From NCBI GenBank assembly GCA_008360955.1, contig LUCM01004665.1, positions 27,369 to 91,368 on the forward strand: a stretch of 64,000 bases of DNA, read 5' to 3'. The notes beneath the pieces are model-generated. The model was not told the DNA's origin and did no database searches. It worked only from the letters and a program-made list of their open reading frames with translations. This document shows positions 35,059 to 47,132 of the stretch, one piece after another. The stretch is from Fasciolopsis buskii (lineage: Eukaryota; Platyhelminthes; Trematoda; Plagiorchiida; Fasciolidae). A program made the position numbers and the translations under genes. Numbering within the stretch: the first letter of the stretch is position 1; the number at the start of each line of letters is the position of its first letter.

Positions 35059-37714
35059 TAAGCTGTGACCAGAAAAAATGGCAGCTTCCAGAAAGGAGGA
35101 ACATTAACCACTTAAAATAATAGTAACAATATAAGAGATATGGCTAAGTTGATCCACGTCTGTCGGTATAAAATCTTGTTTAAATAGGCAACCATGACAG
35201 ATTGGAAACAGTTTCTGAAGATGAAATAAACTTAGCCTATATAACTACTCCGTTGCTCCCTTGTTCAAGCGCCAGGGATCTTTAGTACAATGAAATCGTC
35301 AAACAAACAACTGCGTTTAGTCGGTCACAACTTGTATAAATTATGAACTTTGAATTCAGCCTCTAGACAGAAGTTCGTGCCACATGTGTTGCTATACTTA
35401 TCTAAGGCGATGACGTCTGATCAATGCGATCCGCGAATACCAAGAGGTCAAAAGCATTTGATCACCGGTCCTTACGAAAATTCCTGCGTAAAACTGGGGA
35501 GGAAGAAGCCTTAAAGACGAACTAGTGGGACATAGATGCAATTTCAAGAGTATCATTCTTTGAAGCCAAAGTTTGCAACAGTTGGGATATATACCATGTC
35601 ATTCACAGCAAAACTGTCTCTTTATTCGTTCCATGTCATCTTTCATTTGAAGTGCTCTCTTCGTCACTGTAGTTTGATGAAAGTGCAGATCACTATATTC
35701 GTGAAAGACTCGGAGGCTCACATGTACAAGCGAACCTCGATCCTCGTTATCGAGAGCGAAACATAAGATGTTTGTATGGATCCGGTTTGAGACTACCGTG
35801 CATGGTTGACGATGTGCCTGAATGGCCAAGGAAACTGGTCATATTGCAGGGGTTTGTGTGAACTTAGAAGTAGGTAGTTAAGTACGGAAACGTTTGCATC
35901 AAATCAACCGGGGAGCAGTTTGAGCGGGACAAACTACGTGTTAAAACACCCAAGGGCTTTTTCTAATAAACTTTATTCCGAACGTCAGAATTTTTTGAGT
36001 CCATGTAGGGGCAAGGAATGCAGTTGCTTGTATTATTTTCAATGCCGTGCTAGAAAGGGTTCATATGAAGATAAGTAGTGTAATGTTGAGGGTAAATCGC
36101 TGGATGCACAATGCTGGAGTCAAAATAATGGCTCAAGTTTGTGGTCAAGCCCCAAGCAAACTTTGCACTGTGCACAAATATGAGCCAAAATGAGACTCAC
36201 TTTGGGAAGTCATTGGCCTCAGAAGAGCACAAATAACAACATAGTTCCATTCCACTACCCATCACTAGATCATTAAACGATTTAGCAAAAACTGTTCTTA
36301 GAGAAATCATCAACCGTGCGAGTGATTTTCATCATTTTAGTGGTGACGGATTGTGGACATTTAATGTGACCTGCACTTTCGAACGCCGACTTTGATGAAA
36401 TCTTTCTTCGTCGACATGGCACATGTTTCTGGTGGTTAGGCTAGTTGAACTGATTACTTGTGAATTTTTGTGCCTTTTTGTAACATTATTTGGCCTTGTG
36501 CTCGTCACAACCGCAAAAAACGTCCTAGGGAGGCACTCAGCTCCTTGTAATGCCCGACTGCTCTTTATGCATTGGGTCCCATTTGGCACACGTTTAACCT
36601 TTCTCCATTCCTGCTTGTTGCTTTTAGTAGATACCATTTAGTACAAAAATGTCAGAGTGAAGTGTGTCAATGGAATGGACGTACTTGAATGTGGCTATAT
36701 CATTAGAACTGATCACCTGCGCCGTTTTACGTGAGTCACGTGATATCGACTCTCACCGATTGGTCAGTTGACGAATACCAAGCCTAAACGAACCAGTCTA
36801 TTTGCAGGCCTACTGATACAACCAATCCTGCTAATATTTTGGTGTAAAATTTAGCTGGAATAGATGGCCACGTAAATCATCACGTCATCACGTCCCATTC
36901 TCAGTTAGAACGCAATATGTCATTTCTTTTTAAGCATCCTGCTGATTACCGTGTCCATAACCGACCTTTCCAATAAGTATAGAAGTAAAAATATGAGGTG
37001 ATTTGATGGATTCCCATAATTTTTCACTTACTGTTTGCTCTTCTTAGAAGACAACATAAGTTTTTAGTTCCTTTAAAATGTTTTTTTCGGCACCTCTTAT
37101 CGGACATGGGAAGTTGGCATATTGCATAGCATTCGTGCCCCGAGTTTTTGTCCTAACCATTGACCGTTTGAATCTCAAATTAGCGACAATGCTCCATTAC
37201 TGTTCGAAAACCGGCGAGGCCTGGAGGTACCAATCTACAACCGAGCATAATGCGGCTCCTTGTTACTCCTAGTGCTTTTTAGAAAAAAGCAGGATCACGT
37301 ACATATAAAACATTTCCGAATTGTCTGGGACGATGAGTCTCGATTGGAGGACGCCTATCAGCACCTGATACAGGACAACAAATCCCGAGGGGCATGGGAT
37401 TAGTGAAATCATGCAGTCTTTCGTCCAACCAAAGCTTAATCTAACTAGTGCTATTCCACTGGTCGTCAGACGCCAGATGTTATAATCTGAGTTTAGTACT
37501 CATTATTTGATGGACACAAGTGAATGCTTTTTTGTCGCGAAAAGACCACGTGGGTTTATGCTTTACTAATAGTCACCTGAAGTCATGTGGTGACTGAATA
37601 GTCGGCCATGGTGATCCGAAGCATCCGTATGAGACCTATGTCAACTTATCTTTCGAGAAAAATTGGCCAACGGAAACCAGCCTAGTTAGCGACAGCCTTG
37701 TGTTCTCGCGACGA
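35059..37714. other. No gene recognised
   Basis: A basic 101-codon minus frame (36637-36332) is the longest. It overlaps a 72-codon plus frame and has no domain match or convincing splice context. No repeats recognised. Confidence 0.3.
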
Positions 37715-37795
37715 GGATTATTGGGTCACTTTGAACTAAGCCTGGGATATGAACGATGACCTTTCAGGGTCAACCGATTAACCATTGAAGACACA
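37715..37795 (-). repeat. tRNA-derived SINE relic
   Basis: The minus strand has CCTGAAAGGTCATCGTTCATATCCCAGG (about 37768-37741), which follows the TTGAAGGTC-NN-GGTTCGAATCC layout with substitutions. The B-box equivalent is CGTTCATATCC at 37755-37745. Confidence 0.4.
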
Positions 37796-38347
37796 TTCAA
37801 TAATCGATTAGAGGATTGGTTACGGTGAACGATTCTAAACAATTAGTATGACAGGCAGTTCAATATCAGTGGTCCAATATGAAGTCACCGAGATGTATAT
37901 ACCTACAAAGGCCTAGTAAGAACACGAATTCATTCCTCATCCATCTTCCCGTTATAATGTTCCAAACGCTTCATTTCTGACAGTACACTGTGTTCTCAAA
38001 ACATGGTTACCAGTCGACAACACTAATAATATTCTTCTAATTTTCATGCGCTTAGCCTCAACTGACGAATCTTCGACAATGCTTAGAATACTCGACAAAG
38101 ATAAGCAGTCAAATGTCGGTTCCGTGATTCTTGGGTGAATTCCACGGCAAACATTAGTTGACTTTATGTGACCTGCTGTTCAACATGATAGCAACGACTG
38201 TATTGTTCACGTTCTGATCTACCCAGTGCAACAACAGTCCAGAGGAGAGAAGGGATCGTAAAATAGAATGAAATTTTATCAGTCTGACAAAAAGTGATGA
38301 GAATAAAAGTTTGAACGGGCAAACACGAACAATGAAAGTTGTTTTCA
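37796..38347. other. No feature recognised
   Basis: Nothing supported. Confidence 0.35.
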
Positions 38348-38375
38348 TGTGTGTGTGTGTGTGTGTGTGTGTGTG
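38348..38375. repeat. (TG)n microsatellite
   Basis: Fourteen uninterrupted TG units. Confidence 0.97.
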
Positions 38376-39099
38376 AAGACCAGAAGTCGATCAGTGCAGT
38401 GAGAATATTGATGATAATACGAGTTAGTACAATAGATGCCTGAGCAACATTAATGTGATGCAAGGAAACCAAATACAATAAGATCAATCTACCATCAAGT
38501 CTTCATTGAAATTGTTTCGATCGGTGACCCTCGTGTAGTACGTCCTTTTCGTTGTTGATATTTGTATTTATACTTTATTATCAACTTTTCGATAGAAACG
38601 ACACTTGTCGGTTTCGTTTGTGAGCATTCATTTTCACAAATACACGACAGAAAATGCTCACTTTTTGTGTGTTTGTATGCATGTGCATGTCTGTATTCAA
38701 CAAAGCATATAATACTGCACAAACTGATGTGTTGGGTAAAACAATGAATGAATTAAACACGGCAATGGGTTAAGGGGGTGGGGGTGGGTGGGGTATAATA
38801 TGAGAGATGGGTAGGACGAATGAAGTTCCGAGTTTTTGTACACTTGCATTTAACTTTACCGAAACAGTATGTACTTGAGGATCGAAGAGGATTATCCAGG
38901 TTGTGTGCGTTTCTCAGCTTGCATGGGCTCGCACATAAGTTAATGTTACAAACGGTAAAGATTCTTTACGATTCGCTTGAGACTGGAAAACCGAAGCCGG
39001 TATCGCCGAAGCTAGAATGCTGGGAATGAATCGAGATGGTATGAAAAATTTTCTTATTTCCCCACCCTAACTGCGTGAAATGCTGATTGGCTGCCCTAC
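38376..39099. other. Intron or flank of the 39.1-kb exon; contains a G-quadruplex motif
   Basis: At 38774-38793 the plus strand reads GGGGGTGGGGGTGGGTGGGG, four G-runs with one-base loops, followed by TATAATATG. Because the neighbouring exon is on the minus strand, the G-rich strand is the non-template (non-coding-sense) complement there. No exon is recognised between it and 39100. Confidence 0.6.
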
Positions 39100-39534
39100 C
39101 CTCGGGCGGCCCATAACTGGATTTCTTACCGTGTTGTTTGTACCCTGTAAGACCACGTGATCAGATTCGCCATTCTTTTGTATACCAGTGTCGGTGACGA
39201 TGGTAACTTTTTCCTGTTCCAAAGGCTCTTCTTCATCGTACAGTGAATTCGAATCATTTTCTTTCACTACATTCCCGTTGTCATCACCTTCACGATCCAC
39301 AACAATTTGGCCTGAGTTACGCGAGTACGGATTGTGCGAATATCGTCCAGCCGTCGAAGACATGATGGCTTTTGCGTCCAGTTGCATGATCACGGAACGC
39401 AGTCGGGCCAGTTCGACAGAATCGGCAGCTTTCTGCTTTTTCGTCTCATCTATTTCATTCATCAGACTCTGAAGTCTTTCGGTAACAACTCGTTGATTTC
39501 GTAACATATCGGAACGAAGTTGCCTGTTGGAATC
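39100..39534 (-). CDS. Internal exon of an unidentified coiled-coil protein (3' exon of a pair)
   Basis: Reading the minus strand, an acceptor with a T-rich tract (TTTGTATGGCATCCATTTTCAG) is followed by an exon of 435 bases, 145 codons. It ends at AGG before a GTAGGG donor at 39099. Both borders fall between codons (phase 0). The first ~60 residues are a charged coiled coil (start DSNRQLRSDMLRNQ, later LARLRSVIMQL). The rest is hydrophilic and acidic, with a YDEEEPLEQEKV segment, likely disordered. The frame can run past the donor for 11 codons to a stop at 39069-39067, so a retained-intron end is possible. Cytosolic scaffold-like character is an inference; I do not recognise the family. Confidence 0.7.
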
Positions 39535-39874
39535 CTGAAAATGGATGCCATACAAAAAAAACAAGTAAGTGACAAACAAAAGTACAAAAAACCAAGTCTG
39601 GGGATGTGGAAAATTAAAAACTTCTAATCAACAAAATATGGTCGGATAAAATCCCGCCTATGATCGAGAGTCAGTTTATTTGGGACTTGCACACTAGGTT
39701 AAATTCATTTTTCCACGAAGTAGAGCAAATTTATTTTACCTAACAATGACAGGTTCATAAAACCCGACGAAAGATTATTTGTGTAATCAGACAATTCTCG
39801 TCGTAATGATGACCACTGAAGAAACGGAAACTTCTACATCTCAGTCCAGTTTCCGATTTTGCAATCTTTAACCT
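39535..39874. other. Start of the ~5.5-kb intron
   Basis: The presumed intron between the two minus-strand exons (45038-39535) begins at the GTAAGA donor at 45038 and ends here at the acceptor. This part holds no repeat that I recognise. Confidence 0.5.
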
Positions 39875-40150
39875 TTTTGTCAAAAGCACTCTGGGTGCTA
39901 TCTGACAACAACATCTACTCAAAGGCGAGAAGAAAAGAACGAGAAACACTGGAAAACCATCTTCCGTATATTAATAAAGAAGAACTACATAAGAAAGCTA
40001 AGAATTCGAATGGAAATTTGCCACTGACTGGTGCATTGAGCCATATCAGCCACTGTCTCCGAACTTTGCTTGGGCGGTGTCTCGTGGGCTGCAACCGTGT
40101 AATCTGACTGAATCTAAACAAACCAGTCCACTGCTTAACGCCGGTATGTC
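39875..40150 (-). mobile_element. CR1-like LINE 3' end, 5'-truncated
   Basis: The minus strand from about 40150 carries the last coding block and the 3' UTR of the LINE family. The coding block is the equivalent of the ETVADMAQCTSQW motif, at about 40055-40018. The 3' UTR shares CGCCTTTGAGTAGATGTTGTTGTCAGATAGCACCC with the next copy. Stops and frameshifts are present. Only about 275 bases were inserted. Confidence 0.8.
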
Positions 40151-40869
40151 AGATCATAAAGTATGGAAATTTTCTAGAAACTCGATCATGGCCTATTTGA
40201 CCAAAGATTTGTGTTGTAAAATCCGGTGCAACTGTGGGAAGTTGTGTTCCGCAGCTGACATCTATACTAGAGACGAATGCAATACCACAAATTGGTTGGG
40301 GAAGGCTTAAGTGGTATGATTGCATCGCCAAACCATTTGGGATTGGTCATTTGGACTACCAGTGTTCTTCGTAAACCAGAATTAACAGGCTAAATCACCT
40401 ATATGAAGTATTTTGGCGGAAGTTTCTTACATCAGATCAAAACCGTAACTTGCAGATGTTGAAGTCGCTGGCTGATGTCTTTGAGGCCAAAAACCTCCAG
40501 TGGATGCATGAATTATCAAGCGTGGTTTCCCAGTATAAGTTGACATCAAACATTTCGACAAAGATGGATGAAAAGTTTGATATTTAATCCACGTGTCATA
40601 TTCATACTTAGAGACAATGACAACAAATTACCGTGTAAACATTCTTGATTTACTCTACCTATTGGACGAGAGAATTGGAACCGTATTGTAGAGCATGTAC
40701 TTTTGTGTCCGTGGCATTATCATGGAATATTAAAGTTACATCGCAGGTTCATCAAGACATACTGAACACTTTTGAGTGAGCTAAATTCGCATAGGAAAAT
40801 GTTCGTCTGGAGAAATGTGCGTGTTGAACATTCAAGAATAAAGTTTCCCGTTGATGCGGGCAGTTTCGT
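40151..40869. other. Intronic sequence, no feature recognised
   Basis: Lies between two LINE insertions within the presumed intron. Nothing supported. Confidence 0.35.
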
Positions 40870-41290
40870 TGAGTTCATTTCAGTTTACGCAACCATTAAT
40901 CCTGCACCAGCTTGCTCCGATTTCAATTCCTGCCTGACAACAATATCTACTCAAAAGCGGAAAAGAGACTAAGAAATGATGAAAGATCGAATGCAAGGCA
41001 ATAATGTGAACAACCGTCCACGAGAAAAAAACTTCAAATTCAAGAACGTTGCTGGTTGCATTGCCGACCCATATAGCCCAGTGTCTTCAAATTTCGTTTG
41101 AGGAAATCTCGTAGACCCAAACGCGTTGGTCCAACTGAACCTACGTGAAGCAGTCAACGTGCCAAAACTTTTCTACTTTTCCCCCAAGTCATCAACCGGC
41201 CACTCCTACCCGCCTTCTAACCATCACCCACTTCGAAGAACAGCCTGCAGCGAGCAAAACATGTCCAAATCATCTTATTCTTCAGCACTA
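40870..41290 (-). mobile_element. CR1-like LINE 3' part; the non-inverted half of a twin-primed copy
   Basis: On the minus strand the C-terminal region is readable in pieces: the RLMTWGKS block (about 41205-41175), GSVGPTRLGLRDF (41145-41100), then LKTLGYMG, followed by the 3' UTR that matches 39875-40000. It starts abruptly near 41290. The segment that should lie upstream of it is found in opposite orientation at 41340-41765. Confidence 0.82.
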
Positions 41291-41339
41291 CCTCCCAAGT
41301 CATAAGTAAAACTAGGGGCGAAGGAAGTTTGTAGTGATT

Positions 41340-41765
41340 AGTGATCTTGGTGCCAGACAGTGTCTTTTCAAGGGAAAGATTTATTTGGAACGGTATTGAA
41401 GCCGTTAGGGTTGTTTCCAGGTGGTTTTAAAATGTTCTTCAGAGTACTTTGGATGGTGGGGTAGAATTTTTCCAAGAGAATAGAGATTTGGCCTTGGATT
41501 ATGCCGACGATATTGCTTTGCTGAGCGGCAATGGACAGGTGAATCAGCGTGCGTTGGACAGCTTGGCGGTTGCCTAGATGCTTTGCACTTTCAACGTGGA
41601 AGGAGCTCCTTTGGAACTAATAGCATCTTGCGTTTGCATTCACCATTTGTGCCGGTCGCTTGGAAGTAGGCAGCACCCTTAGGTACATCTGGAATCTGAT
41701 AACAAATGGCGTAGGTTCTAGGGAGGAGATGGCATCACATATTGAGAAAGCGAGAAAACCGTTCG
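41340..41765 (+). mobile_element. Inverted 5' half of the same LINE: RT core with YADD
   Basis: The plus strand encodes DGGVEFFQENRDLALDYADDIALL from about 41449 on, then QRALDSLAVA and a stop at 41574-41576. This is RT motif C with its catalytic YADD intact. After frame changes, LEVGSTLRYIWNLI and ASHIEKARKPF (41655-41765) correspond to the thumb region, which in the family reads like EVVxxFxYLGSxI followed by RIxKARxAF. These pieces belong directly upstream of the C-terminal block present at 41290-40870 on the other strand. The arrangement is the 5' inversion expected from twin priming. Confidence 0.82.
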
Positions 41766-42670
41766 TTTCGGGACGATACTTGTTGCCCGTCTATGACTAT
41801 GGGATACGGCTGAGGAATTTTGTTGTATAGGAAATTTTGAATTACAGTTTGAGAATGTCGCTTTCTCGCCAAAGATTTATGAGAAAATGTGACACCTTTG
41901 GTCTCGAGACAAAGGATGAAATATTTTCTAAGTTTCGTTTGATTTAAACATCTTTCACAAGGAAACATGAAGCAAAAACGCATTCGGCTGCTCAGTTTTG
42001 TCGGTCGGTGCAAATGAACATGCAAGCTGTAATTAGTTGTGGAAAGGAAGTAGAAAATGCCACAACCGAAATATCTAATTCACGTTGCTCCATAAACAAA
42101 AAGACTTTCTGGGTTGACAAAATCACACTTTCACCCTGGGTTTTGTTTTTTTCCAAATACCATTCGTGCTGCAAAGTGGGACGACAAGTTAGCGGTTGTG
42201 ATCTGATGCATAAAAATAAATTATATGGTCGAACACGAATTTTTGTGGATTTGTGCTCAAGTCGCTATGTCCAAATTAACCCGGTGTCAGAATTTAGTTA
42301 AAGGCGATAGTTAGCATATCACAACGATTTGCGATTTTCCCAGCTATTCCACGGGTCGACTGGTAAATAAAAAGAGTGGTGAACTGTGCTTATTATCATC
42401 CCTGACTCGGAACAATTGAGCGATCGTCGGGAACATGGTCCTACTCTGACCTGGGAAGTTCCAATACACGCATTAGTTTATTTTACGTGCAATTTCCATA
42501 CTGGAAAGCCAGAACAGTTTTTTAGTGAATGTTCCACGCATGAGTGTAGTGAGAGGGGTATGCCCCATAGCCAGTAGGCCCCATCACACGGCGGAACAAG
42601 GAACGGGTAACTATGACACAGAAACTTGGTGGGCCATCCAACCCCATAAGATCCTATTAGTTCAAGTATA
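41766..42670. other. Intronic sequence, no feature recognised
   Basis: Frames of 60-97 codons occur on both strands (41735-42301) without domain signal. Confidence 0.3.
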
Positions 42671-42790
42671 GTCACAAGTCGGAGGACAGCGAATTGCCGT
42701 CTACCACCAAAGTGACCGGCAACTGTGACATTTTGTGACAGGGGCTTGGTCCACTTGATCACCGCCGGTTGGTCATCTTTAAGGTCGAAA
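42671..42790 (-). repeat. SINE-like repeat, copy of the 7.2-kb element
   Basis: The blocks GGAGGACAGCGAATTGCCGTC, CCAAAGTGA, GGTCCACTTGATCACCGCC and TCTTTAAGGTCGAAAA align in order with 7149-7292. The tRNA-like centre (B-box position) has decayed to GCAACTGTGACATTTTG. Confidence 0.6.
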
Positions 42791-44474
42791 ATACTACCAT
42801 ACTCTATTTGTTTCGTGCTACTTCACAAACGGCCACTGGGTCACGGTATGTTCAGTCAAGTTGATCATGATCAGAACAGAAAGGGTCGGTTGATTAGTCA
42901 TGTGAATCCTATTCCGTTCACAAACCTGTGTTGTGGACGGATTATTCATTTTTTTCCCGTTGGATTTACTGGTCCAGAGCGTGTTGACAACCGTTCCAAC
43001 TTAAGTCCAATTTTAATAATCTGACGGTTCATAACCAGGAACAGAATTGGTCCTAACTCGTGTTTTGGCTTGATTCTCGGGTTTTCTTTTGTTAGTTTGC
43101 AGAACAGTGCGGTGATTTAACGAAGAAAATTGCGGAAGCAATAATAAGCAGAAACGTAGAAAATTTTCCACTGTTTTACTTCAGCTGATTGAAAAACTAA
43201 ATACAGTTCTCTTCTGTGGGTGTGTCGATTAACTGGACAATCAGTTACTAGGAAGGATTCCGTCTCTTTTCTTATTAACGAAACGATTCCTGACCAAATT
43301 TACGCAAAAAATATGAAGTTGAGGTGGTGAATTGCATGTCGAGGAAATGAGTCTACCAACTTATCTGCGAACTTTGTCTTTGGTAGACTTGGAGAACAGG
43401 CCGAGGTGGTCTCATAAAGTATGAATATCTGGTACAAAAAACGTGTTTATACCTCTCACTATAAAGAAAAATTCTGACACACTTTCGTCAACTGAAAAAG
43501 GTCTACACACGGATAACTTGTCGCACCTGACCAAGTTAACTTTCTTGCATTCGAAATAAAACAAAAAAAAACTAAGTTTCACAAACTGGTAGGCAGCGGA
43601 TGTTTCACGTAGCCAAATATCATTTGGTAGAAAGTGTCTCGTAGAAGTTTGACTTTCGTTCGAGAGAACGAGTGAACTACCAACTTGGATCGAGTGAACT
43701 TATATTTAAAAATGGTACAAGATTGTCAGATCAGGTTTAATGTCCCATCATTGTTTCCAGCGATAATGAAAAATTCTGATATGAGAGCAAACAACCCCTC
43801 CCCCCATGCGATAGAAATTGGGGAAAACAATAAAGTCCTAACAACCACTGCGAATTCGTACCTATACCGATCCACAAGTCGACCGGTTTTCTTGTTTAAA
43901 CCGCATTGAAAATTCTCTAAGCGCACTATTCAAAGTCAACAACCTAGTGTTTGCGAAAAATGCATGCGCGACAATCAAGCCAGTTAATGAATCGACCGAA
44001 TTTGTGTTGATCACTTATTTGCCGTGTGGGCTGAATTTCGGAATGCATTTGTTTTTCTCCAACCGTTCTTTCGTGGTTATTCTTCCATTGTCCGTTCATT
44101 CTCGTGCGCATTACTTTGACAGAACTGCTCGGACTGGAAATTTTGGCGCGAACTAGATTGTGGTAACGATTCATTCGTCCGAAATGCTTTATTTTGGCAA
44201 AAGTTTACAAAATGACCATTTTTTCTCTGCTTTTATTACGGCACTACACGCCGTTGTCAGCAGTCGGTGGTTATTTCGCAATTAGCTCACAATTCTCGGT
44301 TGGTTAAAGTTTTCCTAATCTGGTGCTAAGGAATTCAGACTATTTCGTTAAATCGCTTTGTCGGTTTCTATTCCACAACAACAAACAATCGTCACGAGTT
44401 CCGCGGAGCAGGCTATGCAGGATAAATTTTGGAAATTTTTTTTCTATCTCTTTGATTTTGTCATTAATGAAATT
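42791..44474. other. Intronic sequence, no feature recognised
   Basis: Nothing supported. Short frames on both strands (43685-44174) look like chance. Confidence 0.35.
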
Positions 44475-44600
44475 AAATCCACATCATCATCATCACAAAG
44501 GAAGTTATGGCCAACAGTGGGCCTCCAAAGAAGGAAGGAGTCGAACCGGCAACCTTCAGGTTGTGGCACGAAAACATTGATCGTTTAATCACCTCTATGC
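44475..44600 (-). repeat. tRNA-derived SINE with a (GAT)n tail
   Basis: The minus strand has CCTGAAGGTTGCCGGTTCGACTCC, containing a perfect B box GGTTCGACTCC (44547-44537). It is followed by CTTCTTTGGAGGCCCACTGTTGGCC and a GTGATGATGATGATGTGG tail at 44496-44479. A head of tRNA origin with a short simple-repeat 3' tail is the classic SINE layout. The A-box region near 44595 (ATAGAGGTGATTAAACG) is weak. Confidence 0.7.
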
Positions 44601-45038
44601 ACGTCCCTACAATTGGGTCTCCGTCTCGGAAGCTTACGGAATAAAAACCAATCTCACCAGGGACTCTAGTCAGCGGACTGATTGAAAATGGTCTGGTTTG
44701 TGACACCCTCAGAGGGGAGCGGAAGCAGTATTCGATATGCAGGATCAAAGAATGGACAATGAACCCGTTAGATAGGGAGAAATCGGTTATTTTACTCCAT
44801 CCTGTGTATAATTGATACAAACCATTTGATTATGACATTTAGACGAAAACAACTATTGCATTGAATGGCCGGTGGCTATTTGATCATTCTTACTTGATTA
44901 GGTCGACTGGGATTATACGGAGTTCGAGACGACCGACTGAAGGCTGGGAGACCGCCATAAATAAGATTTTAAGGCACGCGGAATATACAGATCGTAAGAA
45001 CCTGGTGTTCACCGATTGCGTACATCAAAATTTCTTAC
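44601..45038. other. First part of the intron (in gene orientation), no feature recognised
   Basis: Contains the GTAAGA donor at 45038-45033. Nothing else supported. Confidence 0.4.
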
Positions 45039-45290
45039 TTTTAACTGATCGATTTGACGTTTCAAATCTTTCACTTGTTGTTTATGTTCATTCATGTGTT
45101 GAGCAAATTGGGCTTGCAGTTGTTCCAATTGAGGTTGTGTTTTCACACCAATTGATTTGGGTCCGTCCCCACTGGTAATTTTGGATGTTAATCCTTCTTG
45201 CGAGCGACTTAGTTCATTGGAACCGATCGGTCCATCACTGCGACCAATGGAACCTGACGAAACGGAACCAAATTGTATAGGAGTTTCCCA
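45039..45290 (-). CDS. Internal exon of an unidentified coiled-coil protein (5' exon of a pair)
   Basis: The exon is 252 bases (84 codons), phase 0 at both ends. Its acceptor follows an AAACCTCTTAAG stretch at 45301-45291, and the donor AAA|GTAAGA at 45039/45038 is close to consensus. The N-terminal half is Ser/Gly-rich and probably disordered (WETPIQFGSVSSGSIG start). The C-terminal half is a coiled coil (QLEQLQAQFAQHMNEHKQQV). Joining to the 39534 exon keeps the alternating 3-4 spacing of core residues (L, I, L, N, L, M) across the junction, which argues that the two exons are spliced together. The family is not recognised; no upstream exon is secure. Confidence 0.72.
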
Positions 45291-47132
45291 CTTAAGAGGT
45301 TTTACATGTTTGTACCAAAAAGTAGAAACGTACGAGAACACATGGACAAATTCATCAGATGAATAAATCGTGAGGAATCCATATATTCTGGTACTTCTTA
45401 TTAGGTTGCTGTAATAACTGTTGAATGTTTGCGTGATATCGTATAACCATCGAGTGAACTTCGATTTACGTTATGAAGACCCAACCAATCAATTGGTGTT
45501 ATAATTCATACGGGGAAATTTTGTCTCCCTTTACGGATGAAGTGTGAGAGAGAAACGAGAGTGAAAGACAGCTCAAAGACACCACGGATTCTACACATTT
45601 TGGATAATCTTAGGTCTTGTCGAGAATTTGAATTTTCACTTTTCTCTTGTTGAAATCGAATCTTTTCTGATTTTCTGATTCCAATTTTCACACGAGGCTG
45701 TTGCATGTTTGTAACCAAAAAAGACGAACTTTACATGTGGGGTTGTCAGACGTTCACAGACAAACATTTTGCTTCTGTTTAATAACATGTGCAAAAATAT
45801 TCGTTCAGCAATCGGGGATAACAAAACAAATCTTTTTGGAGCTTGTTGTGAAACTTCATTAGAATGTAAGGGAATTAACAAATTGCCTAAACAAAATGAT
45901 ATCGAAACATGGTTACTATGGTAATGTTTTTGTATGAAACATACTTTGCTTTGTTCACATCGAAGTAGTAGTGTGTTACAGTGAAAGAAGTAAACAAATT
46001 AGCCAACTCATCTTGGAATCCTCCTCTCTAAAGTCATGGAAAAAAATGTACAAGCACAAATAATTTGTCAAAAGAACGAATACAAATCTGCATCCTTTTT
46101 TCGTGGAGTACGTCCGTGAACATTTGCTATGCCGCTTCGTTTATCTGCAGCGAATTGCACTGAAATCGCTCTTGACAATTTACTCAAACATACGACTTAC
46201 GTAATGCCAAAATGTAAAATCATCAGTTTCGAACAAACATCTAACTTGAAAGAAGCGATGTATTTCTATCCAGCCGCAAATATTTGTAAAACAAAGTTTG
46301 TCTACTAAGATTATTTTTGTATGATGGGTATGCGCAATAAAGTGCGAGCGAATTCGATTCCCTTTTATTTAGCTAAACTCGGTCGATATTACTCTCGCGA
46401 ACAAATCTTACTGCCGCATTTTGAGAACAAAAACCATGATATTCGAATTCCCGCCAGGTGGAGTGTTATGACCACAATCAACCGCTTCCCTTGATTTATA
46501 CGGATTCGGTCGAGAATGGGTTACTTTTTTCAAAATGGTAGTCTGATAATTCTTCCTAAATAGTTCTAATTAGGTCAGCTAAAGATAACCACAAAACGGT
46601 TAGTTTGCTATCATTTTAGACTGTTCTTGTATTTCGATTTGACGTCGTCCCATGAGCATTTGATCCATCCGATTAGTCCTCTCATATCAGTTGAAGGCTC
46701 CGATTGTTCCCCATCACCGGAGTTCACAACACGTCAGTTAAAGGTGTTTAAAAAGCAAACATGCTATTTTATAATCCTCATTATTTCCCCTCGGTAAATT
46801 TAAACAGTTTAAAATACTTTTGGATGCTCACTCTAAATGAGAACGAAATCTTCGGGTTAATTAATTCGAAGCTAACCAACGAACGACTGCAATGATTGTC
46901 TGACTGGTTTCTCAAATCAAAAAACGTGAAACGCAAGTGGAGAAAAATGTTCACTGTCCTGCTGAACTGATCAACAGCAGGCGGTCCCAAACTCTTTGGA
47001 ATAACATAGCAGTTCAAAACTTGTAGTATGGATTACCGGATTGTCAAAGGATAGAACACATACACATAAGAAAATGCAAATAAGACTCGATTTAAATTTC
47101 CTTGTCGGTTATACACTGACTCCGTCAGTCAA
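45291..47132. other. No secure gene; one possible upstream exon
   Basis: On the minus strand a frame from the acceptor-like GGTTACAAACATGCAACAG (ending about 45704) stays open to 45506 and starts PRVKIGIRKSEKIRFQQEKS. It could be an upstream exon of the coiled-coil gene. Its only decent donor (CC|GTAAAG) gives phase 1, which does not match the phase-0 acceptor at 45290, so I do not call it. The remainder is AT-rich without features. Confidence 0.25.

Noticed and set aside
39188..39472. 94-codon plus-strand frame with a Ser-rich translation
   Set aside because: It is the complement of the well-supported minus-strand coiled-coil exon.
45506..45718. Possible upstream exon of the coiled-coil gene
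   Set aside because: The acceptor is plausible but the only reasonable donor gives phase 1, which is incompatible with the phase-0 acceptor at 45290.
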